This document shows positions 34,701 to 49,320 of a stretch of 64,000 nt of DNA, one piece after another. Source of the DNA: Hypomyces perniciosus (taxonomy: Eukaryota; Ascomycota; Sordariomycetes; Hypocreales; Hypocreaceae); assembly GCA_008477525.1 (NCBI GenBank), contig SPDT01000004.1:4402001-4466000 (forward strand), in the 5' to 3' direction. The notes beneath the pieces are model-generated. The model did not search any database and was not told the origin of the DNA. It saw only the letters and a program-made list of their open reading frames with translations. The position numbers and the translations under genes were made by a program. Each line of letters begins with the position of its first letter. Positions within the stretch are counted from its first letter, which is position 1.

Positions 34701-36094
34701 TTTTATTTTATTAAAAGGCGCTATATTTATTTTAATATCTCTTTTTACCTATTAATTATATATAGTCCGCGAAAAGTCTTTAAAGTATTTATATAGCCGC
34801 GTTTAAGTTTTCTTTAATTAAATTAATTATATTTAGCTTTAAGAAAAGCTAGGTATATATATATATTAGCTGGCTAAATATGTATAGGCTTTTGAAAAAG
34901 ATATATTTCTTTCCTGCGCTAACTATTAGCCTAATAAGGCTTAAAAGTATAGTAGCGACTATGTAATAGTTTAAGCCTATATTTAAGTTTTTTATAATAA
35001 TTATTAGTATAAGGCAGTTAAAGAAAATAAAATTAATGCATTTTCTAAAATCTTTTATAAAGGTATTTATAAAGGCAGGGACTAGGTTATATTTATCTGC
35101 TTACCCAGCTGGTCTATTACTTACAGTATTTAAAGCTTACCTTAATTGCTATATTTAATATAATATATTAAAGTCTTTTATAATAATTAAATGTAAAAGG
35201 GGCTAACTTTATTTTTTAAAGGTTTTTATTATAGTGTTTAAGAAGCTTTATAATAAATATAAATAATAATATAGCTATAGACTTTTACCTAATAAATATA
35301 ATTGCTTTTTAATTTTAAAGGCGAAAGTTATTTATATAATAGATTTAGTAATTTTTTAATATATATAAAGATAAAAGGTTTAGTCTCCTTTAATTATTAA
35401 GTAAATTAAATACTTAAAAGTTAAAGTAAAATTGTATTTATCTTTTAAGTAATATAATATTTTAATAAGTTTATAGCTTTTAAATAAATATAAATTAAAG
35501 CTATTTTTAGGCTAGTAAAAGGGCTATATTATAATATTATCTTTATTTTCTTATATTAACTTAAAAGATTTTTAGGTTAAAGGTTTTTTAGCAGTTTTAA
35601 TAAAGTTTATTATTTATAAATTAAACCTATAGGGTTTATTTCTTTTAAAGGATTCCTTTAAAGTATTATCTATAAAGTTATTAAAATCGGTAACCTTTAT
35701 TATAAAGCAGGCTAGTAAGCTTTCCTTTAATAAGCTATTAAAGATATTTATTAAATTAATTTTATTTTAAAAGGGCTTTATTATAGGGGCAGGGAGTATT
35801 ATCCTGCCTAAAAGGAGGGGTCTTTAAATCTAGGCCTTAAAAGCTGTAAAAAATCTAGTTAAAATAGCCTAAAAAGCTCCTCCTTTAAATACGCTAGGTT
35901 TAAGCTTAAAGGTAAAGGGGGCAGGGTTCTTTTTCTAGAATTCTTATATTTTAAATTCTTTAATACTTTTAAATTATTCTTTAATAGTATATACTTTTAT
36001 ATTATTTTTAATAGTTAAGTATATATAATAGTTTAAAGTATTAAATTAGTAAAGTTTAAAGCAGTTAATATATTAAGTAAAGTTATTATAGTTT

Positions 36095-36674
36095 TGTTAA
36101 AAAGGAGGGCTAAAAAGCAAGGATCTCTATGTAATTAGGTAACCTTCCTATTCCGGCTAGACCCGGAATTAGGCCCGACGCTAGGACCGGGTCCCCGGAG
36201 GAACTTCGGTGTAAGTCTGGAAATTTCTGTTATCTTCAACGATAACAATTGAGCTAGGACCAGCTACCCCGCCTACCCTAGACTCAATACAATGGCCACA
36301 ATGGCTATTGTGAAAAATCTGACTAAAATGGTTTCCTGTTTGTATGGCCGTGAGTCGATTTGGACGATTTCCCATATCAATGAATTTTGCGGAAAATAGG
36401 AATGGGGCCACGAACCCAATTCTGCCGCCGCATTCCTATTATCTAGTCGGAGGACTATTGTAGAAGACAAAGCATTGTTCTACAATCACTTCTACAATAG
36501 CCGCACATACACTAGATATTCTATAGCTTTCTAGCTATTAGTTCAGTTACAATTCAATTGTTTATCTATTGTTAACCCAATTAGACTCTCAGTCGTTTCC
36601 TCATTGCTGCGTTATATGCAGCTTCCTAGAAGCTACACATAAATAAGGTTCAGTATAACCTTGTTATTTTAACA
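36095..36674 (+). repeat. Solo LTR of the Copia family, with intact 5-bp TSD
   Basis: 580 bp starting TGTTAAAAAGG and ending TTATTTTAACA, so it has the short TGTTA..TAACA inverted termini. It is flanked on both sides by AGTTT (36090-36094 and 36675-36679). The first 310 bp match the truncated LTR at 3998. It is clearly less AT-rich than the LINE remnant it sits in and so is younger or less RIPed. The ORF inside it (36411-36181, -) has no support as a gene. It arose by LTR-LTR recombination of a full Copia element. Confidence 0.95.
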
Positions 36675-36950
36675 AGTTTTTATGTTTATTAATATATTAA
36701 AAGGCAGGTTTACTATACTTTTTATAATATATAGTTTTAATATAGCTTTAAAGGTTATAAAAGCTAAGGTATTTATTGCATTAAGTTATTTAAGCTTTTT
36801 AAATTTAAAGTTTTATTAAAGTTAAATAACTAAAAAGTTTAAAGCCTACTTTAATATCTTTTTTAAATAAAATAAAGTAATAATAAATATTAATAGTTTT
36901 ATTAAAAGGGGCCTTTTAATAAAAGACTAAAGGTTCTTTAAACTTAATAT

Positions 36951-37220
36951 TGTTACAGGTCAGACCTAATTAGGAAGGACCTCGGCTATATTAAGCCTTG
37001 CACCACAATTCCCTATATCTCCCAAACCAGCTAATATAGATATATATATATTGGGCACTGCGCATCAGTCTTAGGCCTATATATATATATATACTACTAC
37101 CCTATAGATTAATATATATAGCTAGATAGCTCCTTTTTTTATTCTCTCGCTTTTTAGCTTTAAATCAATAATTCTACAGCGCCTTATTATTAGCTACTAT
37201 AATAGACTATACCTATTATA
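36951..37220 (+). repeat. 5' LTR of outer Gypsy element
   Basis: 270 bp, TGTTACAGG...TATTATA, colinear with 49840-50107. The terminal TACA has become TATA by C-to-T change. Confidence 0.92.
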
Positions 37221-40200
37221 TATTTAAAGCTTATTTTTATTAATTTTATTAATTCCCTATATATATTAAGATAGTCGGCCTTGCTAATAATAATAACTTT
37301 AACTTTAGCGAAGAGTAAGTTATTACTTTAATTAACTAATTAATATAGCTAATTATAAGTAGTTAAACGCTATTATATAAGCGCTTAATATTAAAAGGAA
37401 TAATAAAAAGGAAGCGCTGCCTCCTTTATAGATTAGTGCGCTATATTAAGAGAGGCAGAAACCCTTTTTTAACCTTTTAAAGTTTTTAGGGAAATAAAGT
37501 AAATATACAGTTTAAGCGCAGTAAATACGCAATAAAATAGCTTTTAATAAATATTTTTATATAAATAATAAAGATCTCTAGTATTTTATTAATATTTACT
37601 TTAAAACTAAACTTTAGTAAATAATAACTATTTATTACTTTTTAAGTAGGCAAAGAGGTAGATATAACTTTTAAGACTTTATAATATACTTTAACTAAAG
37701 CTATAAAATTAAGGTCTTTAGGCTTATATTAGTAAAGAGCTGTAAAATTATATTAAAAAAAGGGAGTTAGTTTTTTAATTTTTTTATTAAAGTTTAAATA
37801 AAAGCTTTTTAAAGCTGGCAAAGAAAATTAAGTAGATTAAGTAAAGATTACTTTCTTTAAAAAAGCCTTCTTTTTAAAGCTATAATGCAGTTTAATTACA
37901 GTTAACCTTTTATTAAATTATAATTATTCGCTAAAGTAAATTTAAAATATTATTAATAAGATTAAGTAATTAAACTATAATAAGTTTACTATACTTATAA
38001 AAGCTGCCTCCTTTACAATAAATAAAGGTTTAAAAAATATAAAGGCTAAAGGTAATAAATATATTAAATATTATATTTATAACTATAAAAGGAATATATA
38101 AATAACTGGCATTAACTATATTAAGAATTAGCAGTATAAAGATTCTTTTTTAAATAAAGAGGGTTAAATATACTTTTATTATAATTCCTTTAAGCATTTA
38201 GCCTAGGAATACCTATAAGCTTTTAAAAAGAGATTTAAGGCTTATATTAATAGAGTTTATAAGGTTAAAGTGTAAACTTAAAAGGAGCAGGAACTTTAAA
38301 TTATTAAGCTTAATAGTAACGTTAACTCGTTTAACAGATTATTAAAAGAGTAGCTTTAATATAAAGTTAAGTATTAAAGCTAAGTAAAGTAAAAGTTGAT
38401 AGATAAAAAGAATTTAAGTAATAAATAAATAGTAAATTAATAATAATATAGGCTAGGATAAAGAATATATAAATCGCTGCTTTATTTAATATTAGTTGTA
38501 ATTGCTATACTATTATAAAATACTCTTTCGCAAAGAAACTTTACTTTCTTTAAATTGTAATTAAAGAATAGCAATTAAATAGCTTTTTTAAAGAAAGTCT
38601 ACTAATAGTAATTAACTCTATAGCTATAATTTACTTAAAGCTTTATAGCTATATTTAATGTTTATATTATATATAGCTAAAGGTTTAGATTATAACTTAT
38701 TTTTTAAGAAATTATAGGGAGAAGTGAATAGTATAATCTATAATACTGCTAAGCAGTAGATTTTCTATTAAAAAGCGGATATTTAACTGCAATTCTTAGG
38801 CGATTTAAAACCTAAAAGTATATAAACTATATAAACTGCCTGATTTATATCTGTCTTAACCTTTTAAGCAGAATACTGTTATATATATTAATTTAGTAAA
38901 GAATATACGTTTTATCTCTATACTATTATATTAATAAATATTAAAAAAGCGCTTTAGCGAAAAAAGCTAGTAGATTAAAGGGAAACTATTCCCTTTAAGC
39001 TTTAAGATGAATTTTATTTATTATTTTCTGCTTAAGAAATAATAAAGCTATTACTTTAAAGGCTAAGTATTAACTATAAAATCCCTTTAAAGTAAAATAA
39101 AAATAGTAATAAATTAAAGCTTTTATAGGGCCTTTTATATAGTATATTATAAGAAGAGCTATTAGTATTATATAAAACCCTTTTTGATTTGCTTAATAAA
39201 GGGTTTATCTATACTAGTAGTTTAGCTGCTGCTGTATTAATGCTTTTTACTTATAAGTTAAAGGGAGGAGTATACTTTTATATAAACTATTATACTTTTA
39301 ATATAATTATAATAAAATCGCTACCCTTTACTTTTATTTGCAGAAATATTAAATAACTTTATTTAAATAAAGTAGTTTATTAAATTTAATATAATAGCTG
39401 TTTTTTATAGGATTTATATTATAAAAGGGGATAAATATAAAATTATATTTTATATATATTATAGATTATATAAATAAAGAGTTGTATTATTTAGGTTTAT
39501 TAGCGCTTTAGTAATATTTTAATAGTTTATTAACTGTATATTTTGCCTTTTTTTAAATAATTTTACTATTATATATATTAATAATATTGTAATATACTTA
39601 AATGGCTTGCTGAAGGATTATATAAAAAAGGTATAATATATATTTTATACTTTTATAAATACTGGCTTATACTTTAACCTAGTAAAGTGCTTTTTTACTT
39701 AAAAGGAGGTTAAATACTTTAGCTTTATTATTTAAGTAGGAAAAGGTATTACTTATAACTTTAAAAAGTAGTAAATAATATATAAATAAATAGCCCTTAT
39801 ATTAATAATAAATATATAGAGTTTCTTTAAATTTATTAACTATTACTGCGTTTTTATCTTTAGCTTTTTATATATAATATTCCTTTTTACTTATTTAATA
39901 AAAAAAGGGTTTTTTTTTAATAAAGAGATAATAACGAAGCTGCTTTTAAAGAATTAAAGCGCTGCTTTTGCGAAGCTTTAATACTTTAAGTATAGGATTT
40001 AAGTAAAAAGATATTTATTAAACCTAACTATTCTAAATATATACTTAAAGGTATATTATTATAAAAGGATAAGCAGGGAAAATATAATATTATTATATAT
40101 TATTTATAAAGACTAAGCCTGGCTAAATATAATTACTTAATTTATAATAAAGAGATACTAGCTATTATTTACTGTTTAAAAGAATGGAGGGCTAAGCTAT

Positions 40201-41592
40201 AAAGCTATAGACCTTTTACTGTAATTTTGGATTATAAGAATCTGTAGTATTTTATAATGCGCTGGAAGCTTTTGAAGAGGTAGATTTATTAGGCTGAATT
40301 CTTTTTATAATTTGATATAATAATATAATACTAGCCTAGCAGTAAAGCAGTTATCTTTAATGCCTTTAATTACTGAGAATAAAATTAACTAGAAGATAAG
40401 GATAATAAGTGGGAGTAAGGCTACTATATATAGCTGCTTTTTATAATTTTAAGAGTAATCTGCTAGCTAGAAGTTATTAATATTTTAATCCTTTAAATAT
40501 AAATATTTAATAATAACCTAGAACTGTAGTAATTTTAAGACTAGTTAATATAAGCTGACTTTAATTATTAAAGGGCTTATATAATAGTAAAGTTAAAAGA
40601 ATATAGCTTCCCCTTTAACCTTTATTTAAAGGTTTAGATTATAGAATGCGTAATAAATAAATAATTTTATTTTACTTTCTATAATTAAATTTAAGTTTTA
40701 GTAAAAGTAGATAAAATAAAGACTATATGGTATATATATATTATATAAGCTAAATATAATATAGTAATAGCTAGCTACTTTAGTTAAAATAGCACTTTTG
40801 CAATTATAGCTTAAAGATTCTATTAGCCTGGCCTTTTTTAGATTATACAGTAATTTATAAAGAACTGCAGTATTTATAGAAAAGGGTATATTTAAAGGAT
40901 TTAGAAGTATAGCTTTTTTAAACCTTTATTAATCCCTTTATATATTTAAAGCAATTTAGTAATAGATTTTATTATTAAGCTTCCTTTAATTAATCTTTTT
41001 AGTATTTAGTATTTATAGGTAATAGTAGATTAGTTTATTAAAGCTATTATATTAAAAGCTATAGAGAGTATAAAAGTAAAGGCTTGCATACAGTATTTCC
41101 TTTAATACTATTATTGATTTTATAGTATATTTAGGTTTATAGTAAATAATAAAGGGTTTAATTAAATTAGTCAATTTTAAAAAGCGTTTTGCTAATTAAT
41201 AGGAGTAAAGTAATAATTTAATATTATATATTACCTATAGATTAACGGCGGCTTAAAATAAATAAACTAAAAGATTTAAATGTATTTGCAAGTATATATT
41301 AACTATAGTTAAAGGGATTAGGGGAACTAGCTTTTAGCAGTTTAATTAATATTAAATAACTCTATAAGCTCTGCGACTTAATTAAGCCTTTTTTCCCTTA
41401 AATATAGCTATTATATTAAGGCATTTTTCTTATATTATAGTTAAGATATAAAGCAGGAAACTATAAATTTAAATAAGTATTAAGTTAAATAATTACTTTA
41501 ATACTTAAAAGATATTACTGTTTTTATATAGGTTAATTTAATAGTAATGCAGTAGCGATATAAAGATATTTTTAATAAGTATAGGGGACTTG

Positions 41593-41995
41593 TGTTATGA
41601 CCCGACCCTCTTATAGCTGTATAAAGGGTCTAGGGCGATATATACCCCGGAAGAACGATGGAACGATCGACTAATTAGGAAGGATTACTTGGATTACTGT
41701 AAACTATAGATCACTTAGATTATAGAACATAAGCTAAAATAATCTAATACAACTATAATCTATATATAATCTAAATATATTCACTATATATCTCTTTTAT
41801 ATATAAAATTAGATAAATTATAATTATTTAATATAGTTATTTAAATAGTTATTAATAAATTGCATTTACTAGAACCGCCTATTTTATAGAATTGTAATTA
41901 TATTACCCTGCTTAATATTTATCTTTAACCTCTTTATTAATATAAACCTATAAATCTCGGTTTATCCTTTAAGAATTAACCTGGATTATTATACA
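41593..41995 (+). repeat. 5' LTR of inner Gypsy element
   Basis: 403 bp, TGTTATGACCC...ATTATTATACA. It is colinear with 48920-49320 but markedly more AT-rich: many C and G of the 3' copy are T and A here. Confidence 0.95.
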
Positions 41996-44900
41996 TTAAC
42001 GACTTTTATTTAAAAGGCTACTAAGAATCTTAAGCAATATTGCAAGTATATCCGCTACACTATTCTCTTTTAATAATCCTAATACTCTACCCTCTACTCT
42101 ACCTCTTTATTAAAGATAAAACTATAATAGAGATAATAATATAAGTAAAGATAAAGATAAAGTTAATGAAATAGAATAACTATATATTTATATAGAGGAA
42201 GCCTTCTAATATATAGAAGCTAACTATATAGAATTGGAATAACGCTATTAATACTTAGTCGCTAAAAACGCTAGACTTTAGCAGGTAATTCACTAATAGT
42301 AAGCAGCTATTATAGATTTATAAAACCAAGCACTACCTATACTTAACCTAAATCCTATACTAAACTCTAAAAGAACTGACCTTTAAAGGACTTAAGAGAG
42401 TCGCTTAAGATATAACCTTTTAAATACTTTAATAAAAGTACTATAGCACTTTAATTATTTTATATTTAATTACGCAACTATTTTACCTATTTCCTAACTA
42501 GCTTTAATATAAAGACTAGTAAAGTTCTTTTAGCCGCTGGATAACTTAAAGGGAATGCTTTAAAGTGGTTTAAATTTATTTAAAGGGATTTTTTAATAAT
42601 AAAGCTAATGCCGATAAGTAAATGTAAACTATATTCGCTAGTTATAATCAGTTTAAGGAAGAATTAAAGAATATCTTTAATAATATTAATAAAAAATATA
42701 TTGCAGAAAATAAACTTATAAACTTAATTTAAAAAGGAAAATGCTTTAACTATACTGTATACTTTAAGAACTATACTTTTAAGGTTAAATAAGGAAATTC
42801 TGCTTTTATTAAATGCTTTTATAATAGACTTAAACTAGAAGTTAAAAGGGAAGCCTATAAATTCCTTTAAAATAAAGGTTTTATTAAGTTGATTAAGTAA
42901 TGTATAAATATAGACAATTTACTTTATAAACTTTATTTAAATATAAAGAAAGGATAATAGTAATTTAGGTAAGTTTATAAATATTAAAGATATATAAATT
43001 AAAGTAAAAAGCAGTAAGAATATATCGCTAGTTTTAATAATAGGAGACCTAATTAAATAGATTTAAATGCGATTTAGAAAGGAAAAGCGAAAGTTATTTA
43101 TTATAACTGTAATAAGCTAGGATACTTCTTAAAGGACTGTAAAACTCTATAAAAGCCAAGAACTAATAAACCTTAAAAGCCTGCGCTAAAACCTAAATAA
43201 AAAGTTAATATAGTTTTAAAAACTATTAATTATATATTATTTAACTGGACTATATACTATAATAATAGCTGCTTTATTTATAAATCTAATAAAAATAAAA
43301 GCAGATAGTACCTGAAATAACCTAGAAAGATATTTATAATAAACTAAAAGGGATACTGGTTAAGATTTAAATCTTTAACTCTTAAAAGCATTTTTAGAAA
43401 AGATAAAGTAAATAGGTATTTACTATACTTAAACAGTTTAATAAAATAAAACCTAGACTTTAGCTATATAAAGTCAAATAAGGATAATAGTATCTTAAAT
43501 AAATAAATAGTTACTGTAATTGATTACTGATATTTTAATTAAATTACTGCAGGCAATAAAGGATAAACTAATAATAGTAACTCTAACAATAAAGATAAAA
43601 ATACCCTTTTATAATATAAACTATTACTATATAGTGCTATACCTTTAGAACTAGAAAATATATTATTTATAAATAATAACTTTAGAGGTAAATTAAACGA
43701 ATATTACCGAAATTTAATTAAAAGAGTTACTATAGGGATATAGTAAAATAGGTTAAACCTATACCTATATAAACAGCTTTATACGCAAAACAGAACTAAT
43801 AACAAGATAGCTGTTAAAGCTATCTTAGCTGCTTTAGCTATATAAGTGGAACCTATATATTTCTATATATAAAGAGACTATACTGTAAATAACCTTATTT
43901 ATAAAGAGCATTACACTATATCCTAGCTCGCTTATATTATATATAGGTATATAGTATACTTTTAAAAGAAAGTAAAGCACGATATATTTCTAATTAAAAT
44001 CCTATTTTACCTTATAGAATAGGTATAGGATTATAATGCTTTTAAAGAATAGATTATAACTATACAGTATCGAGACTTTAAGATTATTATTATTAAACTA
44101 AGTACTAAAACCTTAAAGGAATATTATTAGTTATAAAGATTTAAAGGATATAAGTTTAAAGGATATTATATTTACTGCTAGGAGAAATTAATAGAATAGC
44201 ACTTCCGCTATAATAAAAGATTTAAGTGTAATTAATAATATTATTTAGAGTGCAATAGCTTAAAGTATATTATATATAAGCGAAATAAATTATAAAATTA
44301 GCATTTACAATAAACTAATAATACCCTATACTTATCGCTAGACTATATATACTATTAGAAAAATAAGTTTATTACCAATTTACAGGAAAAGCTCTAAGAA
44401 TAGCAAATATAGAAGTATATAAAGTATAAACCTACCTTAAAAGATAAAGAGATTAACTAGATTATAAAGGAACTGCACTAAAACTAGTTTAACTTTATTA
44501 CCTATAAAGGAACTACCTATAATAAAAGAAGGTAGCATTTTCTTTAAGGAGCCCTAACTAACTGTAAAATCTATATATAATAAAAATTAGGAAACAATTA
44601 ACATTACCTATAAAAGGGCTATAAAGTAATAATTAATAAATTATATCTCTTGAAATATTAAATAATAAAATTAATAATAAAGATTTACTATATCTTAAAT
44701 TAAAGATAATAGTTAAGGGATATTGGCTATATATATTAGTAAATAATAGAGCGATAGGCAATTTTATTGCACCTATAACTGTAAATTACTTATAGTTACT
44801 TTAGAAAAAGAAAACTAAACTATATTAATTTTACTAAATAGAAGGAGGAGCTTTTATATATAATAATAGATAGGTTAAGCGAAAGACTAATTATTTTAAA

Positions 44901-47900
44901 CTTAAAATTGCTAAATATAAAGGAGTAGTTCCTTGCAATATAGTAAATATTAATAAATATAATATTATTTTTAGTTATCTTTAATTAAAATGTAATAACT
45001 TTAATATTAACTGGGAGAAAGGCTAGCTTTATTAGCGCAATAGCGAAGCTCCTTTAGCGATTAGAACTATTAAAAAGGATTTAACTATAGGGCAGAAATC
45101 TTATATAAAACCCTTAAATATATTAAAGAAAGGAACTAAAAAAGTTACTTTTAATTTAATTACAGAAATAATCTACTTAAAAATAAGATTTAAATAAAGT
45201 AAAGGGAAAAATAGATAAATTTAAAGAATAATTACTTTTTTATAGAAAGTATTGAATAATATTAATAAATGCTTAAAATAAAAAGCCTTAAAACAGTAGC
45301 GTTACTAAAATAGGTATAGAATATCTTTAAAGAATACTGGAAGTATAATAAGCTGTTTAAGGAAATATTTAATATAAAACTACTAGAATATAGTTAATAA
45401 GATTATATAATTAAGCTTAAAAATAATAAAAGCACTACCTTTTATAAAATTTATAATCTAAATAAAAAAAAGCTTAAAAGCTTATATAATTATTTAAATA
45501 ATATATTAGTTAAAAGGTATATTTAACCCTCTTTATTAAAAGTAAATTATTTTATTATATTTATATTAAAAAAAGGAGGTAAACTATAGTTAATTATAGA
45601 CTACTAACAGTTTAATAAAGCTACTATTAAAGATAAAACTCCATTACTGTTAATTATAGAATTGCAGGATAAACTATATAAAAAGAAATAGTTTATAGCG
45701 CTAGACTTTAAAGGCGTTTATAACTTTATCCAAATTAAAGAAGGATATAAATAAATAATTGCCTTTTAAATTAAGTATAGCTTATTTAAATACCTAATTA
45801 TACCTTTTAGTCTTATTAATGCCTTTATAATATTCTAAAAGATAATTAATAATATATTAAAAGAGTACTTTAATATCTTTATAGTTATTTACCTAAATAA
45901 TATCCTAATCTTCTTAAATACCTTTAAAGAATATAAGGCATATATCTATAAAGTATTACAAATACTATAAAATATTAAATTACTTATAGAACTAGAGAAA
46001 TGCAAATTCTATATATAGAAAGTTACTTTCTTAAAGTATATTATTACCTTTAAAGAAATTTATATAAATTTATTAAAAGTATAAATAGTAAAAGATTAGC
46101 CTATACCTATAATAGTTAAAGAAGTTTAAAGCTTTTTAAAAGTTATTAACTACTATTAATAATTTATTAAAAACTATAAAAGTATTATATAGACTTTTTA
46201 TAAACTTACTAAAAAGGATTAAAAGTTTCTATAAATATTAAATATATAGGATATATTTAATAAACTTAAGCAGCTTATTTTAAAAGAACCTATATTTATT
46301 ATATTTAATTTATTTAAAGAAATAAAAATTAAAATAAATGCTTTTGATTTTACTATAAAAACTTAACTTAATTAAAAGGATAAAAACAGTAAACTATACC
46401 CTATTGCCTTTTACTTTAAAGTATTATATAATACAGAATTAAACTACCTAATATATAATAAAGAATTCCTTACTATTATTCTTATATTTAAAGAATAGCA
46501 ATATTACCTATTAAAAGGAATATATAAAGTTAAAGTGTATATTGACTATAAAAATATTATATACTTTGCGATAGTTTAATAATTTTCTAAAAGGCAGATC
46601 TACTACGCGGAATACCTTTCAGAATTCAACTATATCCTAATCTACTAAAAAGGATTTAAAAATAAATAAGTAGACGCGTTTAGTAAATAAGCTGATTATA
46701 ACCAAGGAAAGATTAAATATACTAGGCAGATCTTAAAATAAAACCTTAAAGGATATTACTAACAAATAGTACTTTAAGCTATATATAAAGTATCTAGTAA
46801 TAATACTATACTTTAATATATTAAAAAGTATTATATTACCTAGGATAATAATACATTCTCAAAAGATATAAAGTTTAATAAAGAAAGAATTTAATAATAA
46901 AATAAAAAGATTTAAATCCTAGATAAACTCTAGAAAAATATAATTACAGAAATTTATTAACACCTAATATATAAATATAAAAGTATTTATAAAACCTGCA
47001 AATAAATATAAAAGTACTTTAAGTTTTAAAGGCTTAAAAAAAGTAATATAGGATATTATTTCTCGCTATATAATATATAGAATAGTTAAACCCTTGAAAT
47101 ATAAACTATATAGTAAACTTTAACCTTTACTAGTATTAAAATAACTATAAAAGTTAATCTTATTAGACTTTATTATTAAACTACTATTATTTATTAAATT
47201 AAAAATAAAGATTAAATATAATAATATTTTAATAATTATAGATTAATTTATTAAATACTTTATTTCTTTTTATATAAAAAAGTAATAAATATAGAGACAC
47301 TAGCTTATATATTTTTACAATTTATTGCAGTTAATTATATAATTCTAGCTAAGATTATTTTTAATTAAGGATTAACTTTTACACTTAAATTCTAGTAAGC
47401 ATTTATAAATTAATTAAATATAAATTATAAGTTTAATATTATATATTAGTTATAGATAAATAGTTAAATAAAATATATTAATTAGATTATTAAAGCTCAT
47501 TTAAAAAGTTATATTAATTTTAATTAAAACGATTAGGTAAAGAAGCTATTAATTATATAAATATCCTATAATAGCGATATTTTAAAGTTAACTGGATTTA
47601 GCCTTATATACACTAACTATAGCTTTATATTAAATATATATAAAGCGCTAAAAAAAGGCCTACATATTGATAAAGTATAAATTAAAGCTAAAGATATAAA
47701 GCAGTTATATAAAAAGATATAGGTATACTTTTACTTTATATAAGAAAAAACTAGAAAGTATACTAATAAATATAGATTACAGGGATTAATCTTTAAAGAG
47801 GGAGATATAGTTTACTTATACTGTTATTTACTAGGAAAAAAGACTGCGAATATTAAAATAATGCAATTAAGCGATAAGTTAGATTTTAAGAAACTTGGAC

Positions 47901-48919
47901 TTTACTTAATTAAAAAGGTTATTTTAAAGGTTATTTATAAACTTATACTACTAGATAGTGTCTGGATTTACCTAGTATTTTATATTTTACTATTTGAGAA
48001 AATATTATAAGATAAATTGGAAAATAGACTAATTATAGATTCGATTAAAGTTTTACTGGTTAAAAAAGAATATAAAGTTAAGGAAATTAGAGCTATAAGA
48101 ATGAAAGATAATAACCGCCAGTACTTAGTAAAGTAGAAAAAAAACTATAAAGAGGAATATAATTCCTGGGAATTTAAGGAATACCTTGAATACTCTTAGA
48201 CGACTCTGTAATAATTCCACTGAAATCTTAGCCTATTAATAATAGATTAAGCGGCCTAAAAGCAGTCCAGTTAATTATATCGGCAGCCCTGAAAGAATAT
48301 ATATTAATAGCAGCTTCTGCTTTATAACGTTTAGCCTCGTTTAACTTATCTATACTTTTTAACCCGAGATTTATTATCTTTGCTCCTTTTATTACTAATG
48401 CTTTGCGCTGGGTATAGAGGCGAGTTAATCGCGCTAGAGTTTTAGAAGACTTGCGATGTAATTCTGCTAATTTAAGCTCTGCCTTTTATTCCTGCGCCTT
48501 TAGTCGCTTATATTTCAAAGTAATCCGAGACATTAAAGAATTAGAAAAAGAAAAAAAATATAAAGAAGATAAAAAATATTTACAAGTGTTTACCGGCACC
48601 CTAGAACTATTGCAAGAACAACCCCGTCAGACGCACTCCTAGCATCAAGATACCCCGTCCAATATCTTGCAAGTATACCTACGAGAACGATAATATGAAT
48701 AAGGCATAGTTTTGAAACCTAGTTCTTTGATGGAAGATGTAAAGGCTGAACGCTAAAGGGTCTTTAGAGAATAAGTCTTCTTAATATAATTTATATTATT
48801 AGCACCGCGCAAACAAAAAAGGGAAAAAAGAAAAAAATATTATACTTATAAGGGAAGGCATAGTATTTATGCAAGGCAGGTAAGGTCTTGGGGACAAGAC
48901 TAATAGGAGGGGGATATTA

Positions 48920-49320
48920 TGTTACGACCTAACCCTTTTATGGCTGCATAAAGGGTCTAGGGCGGTATATACCCCGGAAGAACGACGGAACAATCGACCA
49001 ATCAGGAAGGATTACTCGGATTACTATAAACTATAGATTACTTGGATTATAGAACGTAAGCCAAGGTAATCTAATATAACCGTGATCTATATATAATCCA
49101 AGTATATTCACTATATATCTCCTTTATATATAAAACTGGATAAGTCACGATCATTTAGTATAGTTATTTAGATAGTCGTTAATAAATTGCATTTACTAGA
49201 ACCGCCTGTTCTATAGAATTGTGATTATGTTACCCTGCTTAGTATTTATCCTTGACCTCTCTGTCAATATAAACCCATGAACCTTGGTTTATCCCTTGAG
49301 AATCAACCCGGATCGTTACA
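48920..49320 (+). repeat. 3' LTR of inner Gypsy element
   Basis: 401 bp, TGTTACGACC...GGATCGTTACA, with AGGAGGGGGA immediately upstream as polypurine tract. A reverse-oriented relative of this LTR is at 55588-55974. Confidence 0.95.

Larger units (their letters stand above)
41593..49320 (+). mobile_element. Ty3/Gypsy chromodomain retrotransposon (inner), RIP-degraded
   Basis: 7,728 bp with LTRs at both ends and perfect TSD ACTTG (41588-41592 and 49321-49325), inserted into the integrase region of the outer element. The + strand shows a gag zinc knuckle at about 43,095-43,140 (NCNKLGYFLKDC, with first Cys and His turned to Tyr), an RT at about 45,500-46,000 (VNYFIIFILKKGGK, FIQIKEGY, IYLNNILIF), RNase H to about 46,700 and integrase at 47.1-47.9 kb. 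A chromodomain lies at about 48,070-48,200 (EYKVKEIRAIRMKDNNRQYL, then SWEFKEYLEY). An extra 0.7 kb of less AT-rich sequence follows, before a purine tract at 48,904 and the 3' LTR. No frame is intact. Confidence 0.93.

Noticed and set aside
36181..36470. Minus-strand ORFs inside the solo LTR
   Set aside because: They fall within a sequence with defined LTR ends and TSD; the homologous LTR at 3998 does not preserve them.
48451..48642. 63-aa + strand ORF (Lys/Glu-rich) in the inner Gypsy element
   Set aside because: It has no ATG start, lies in the 3' non-coding part between chromodomain and LTR, and the related reversed copy does not keep it open.
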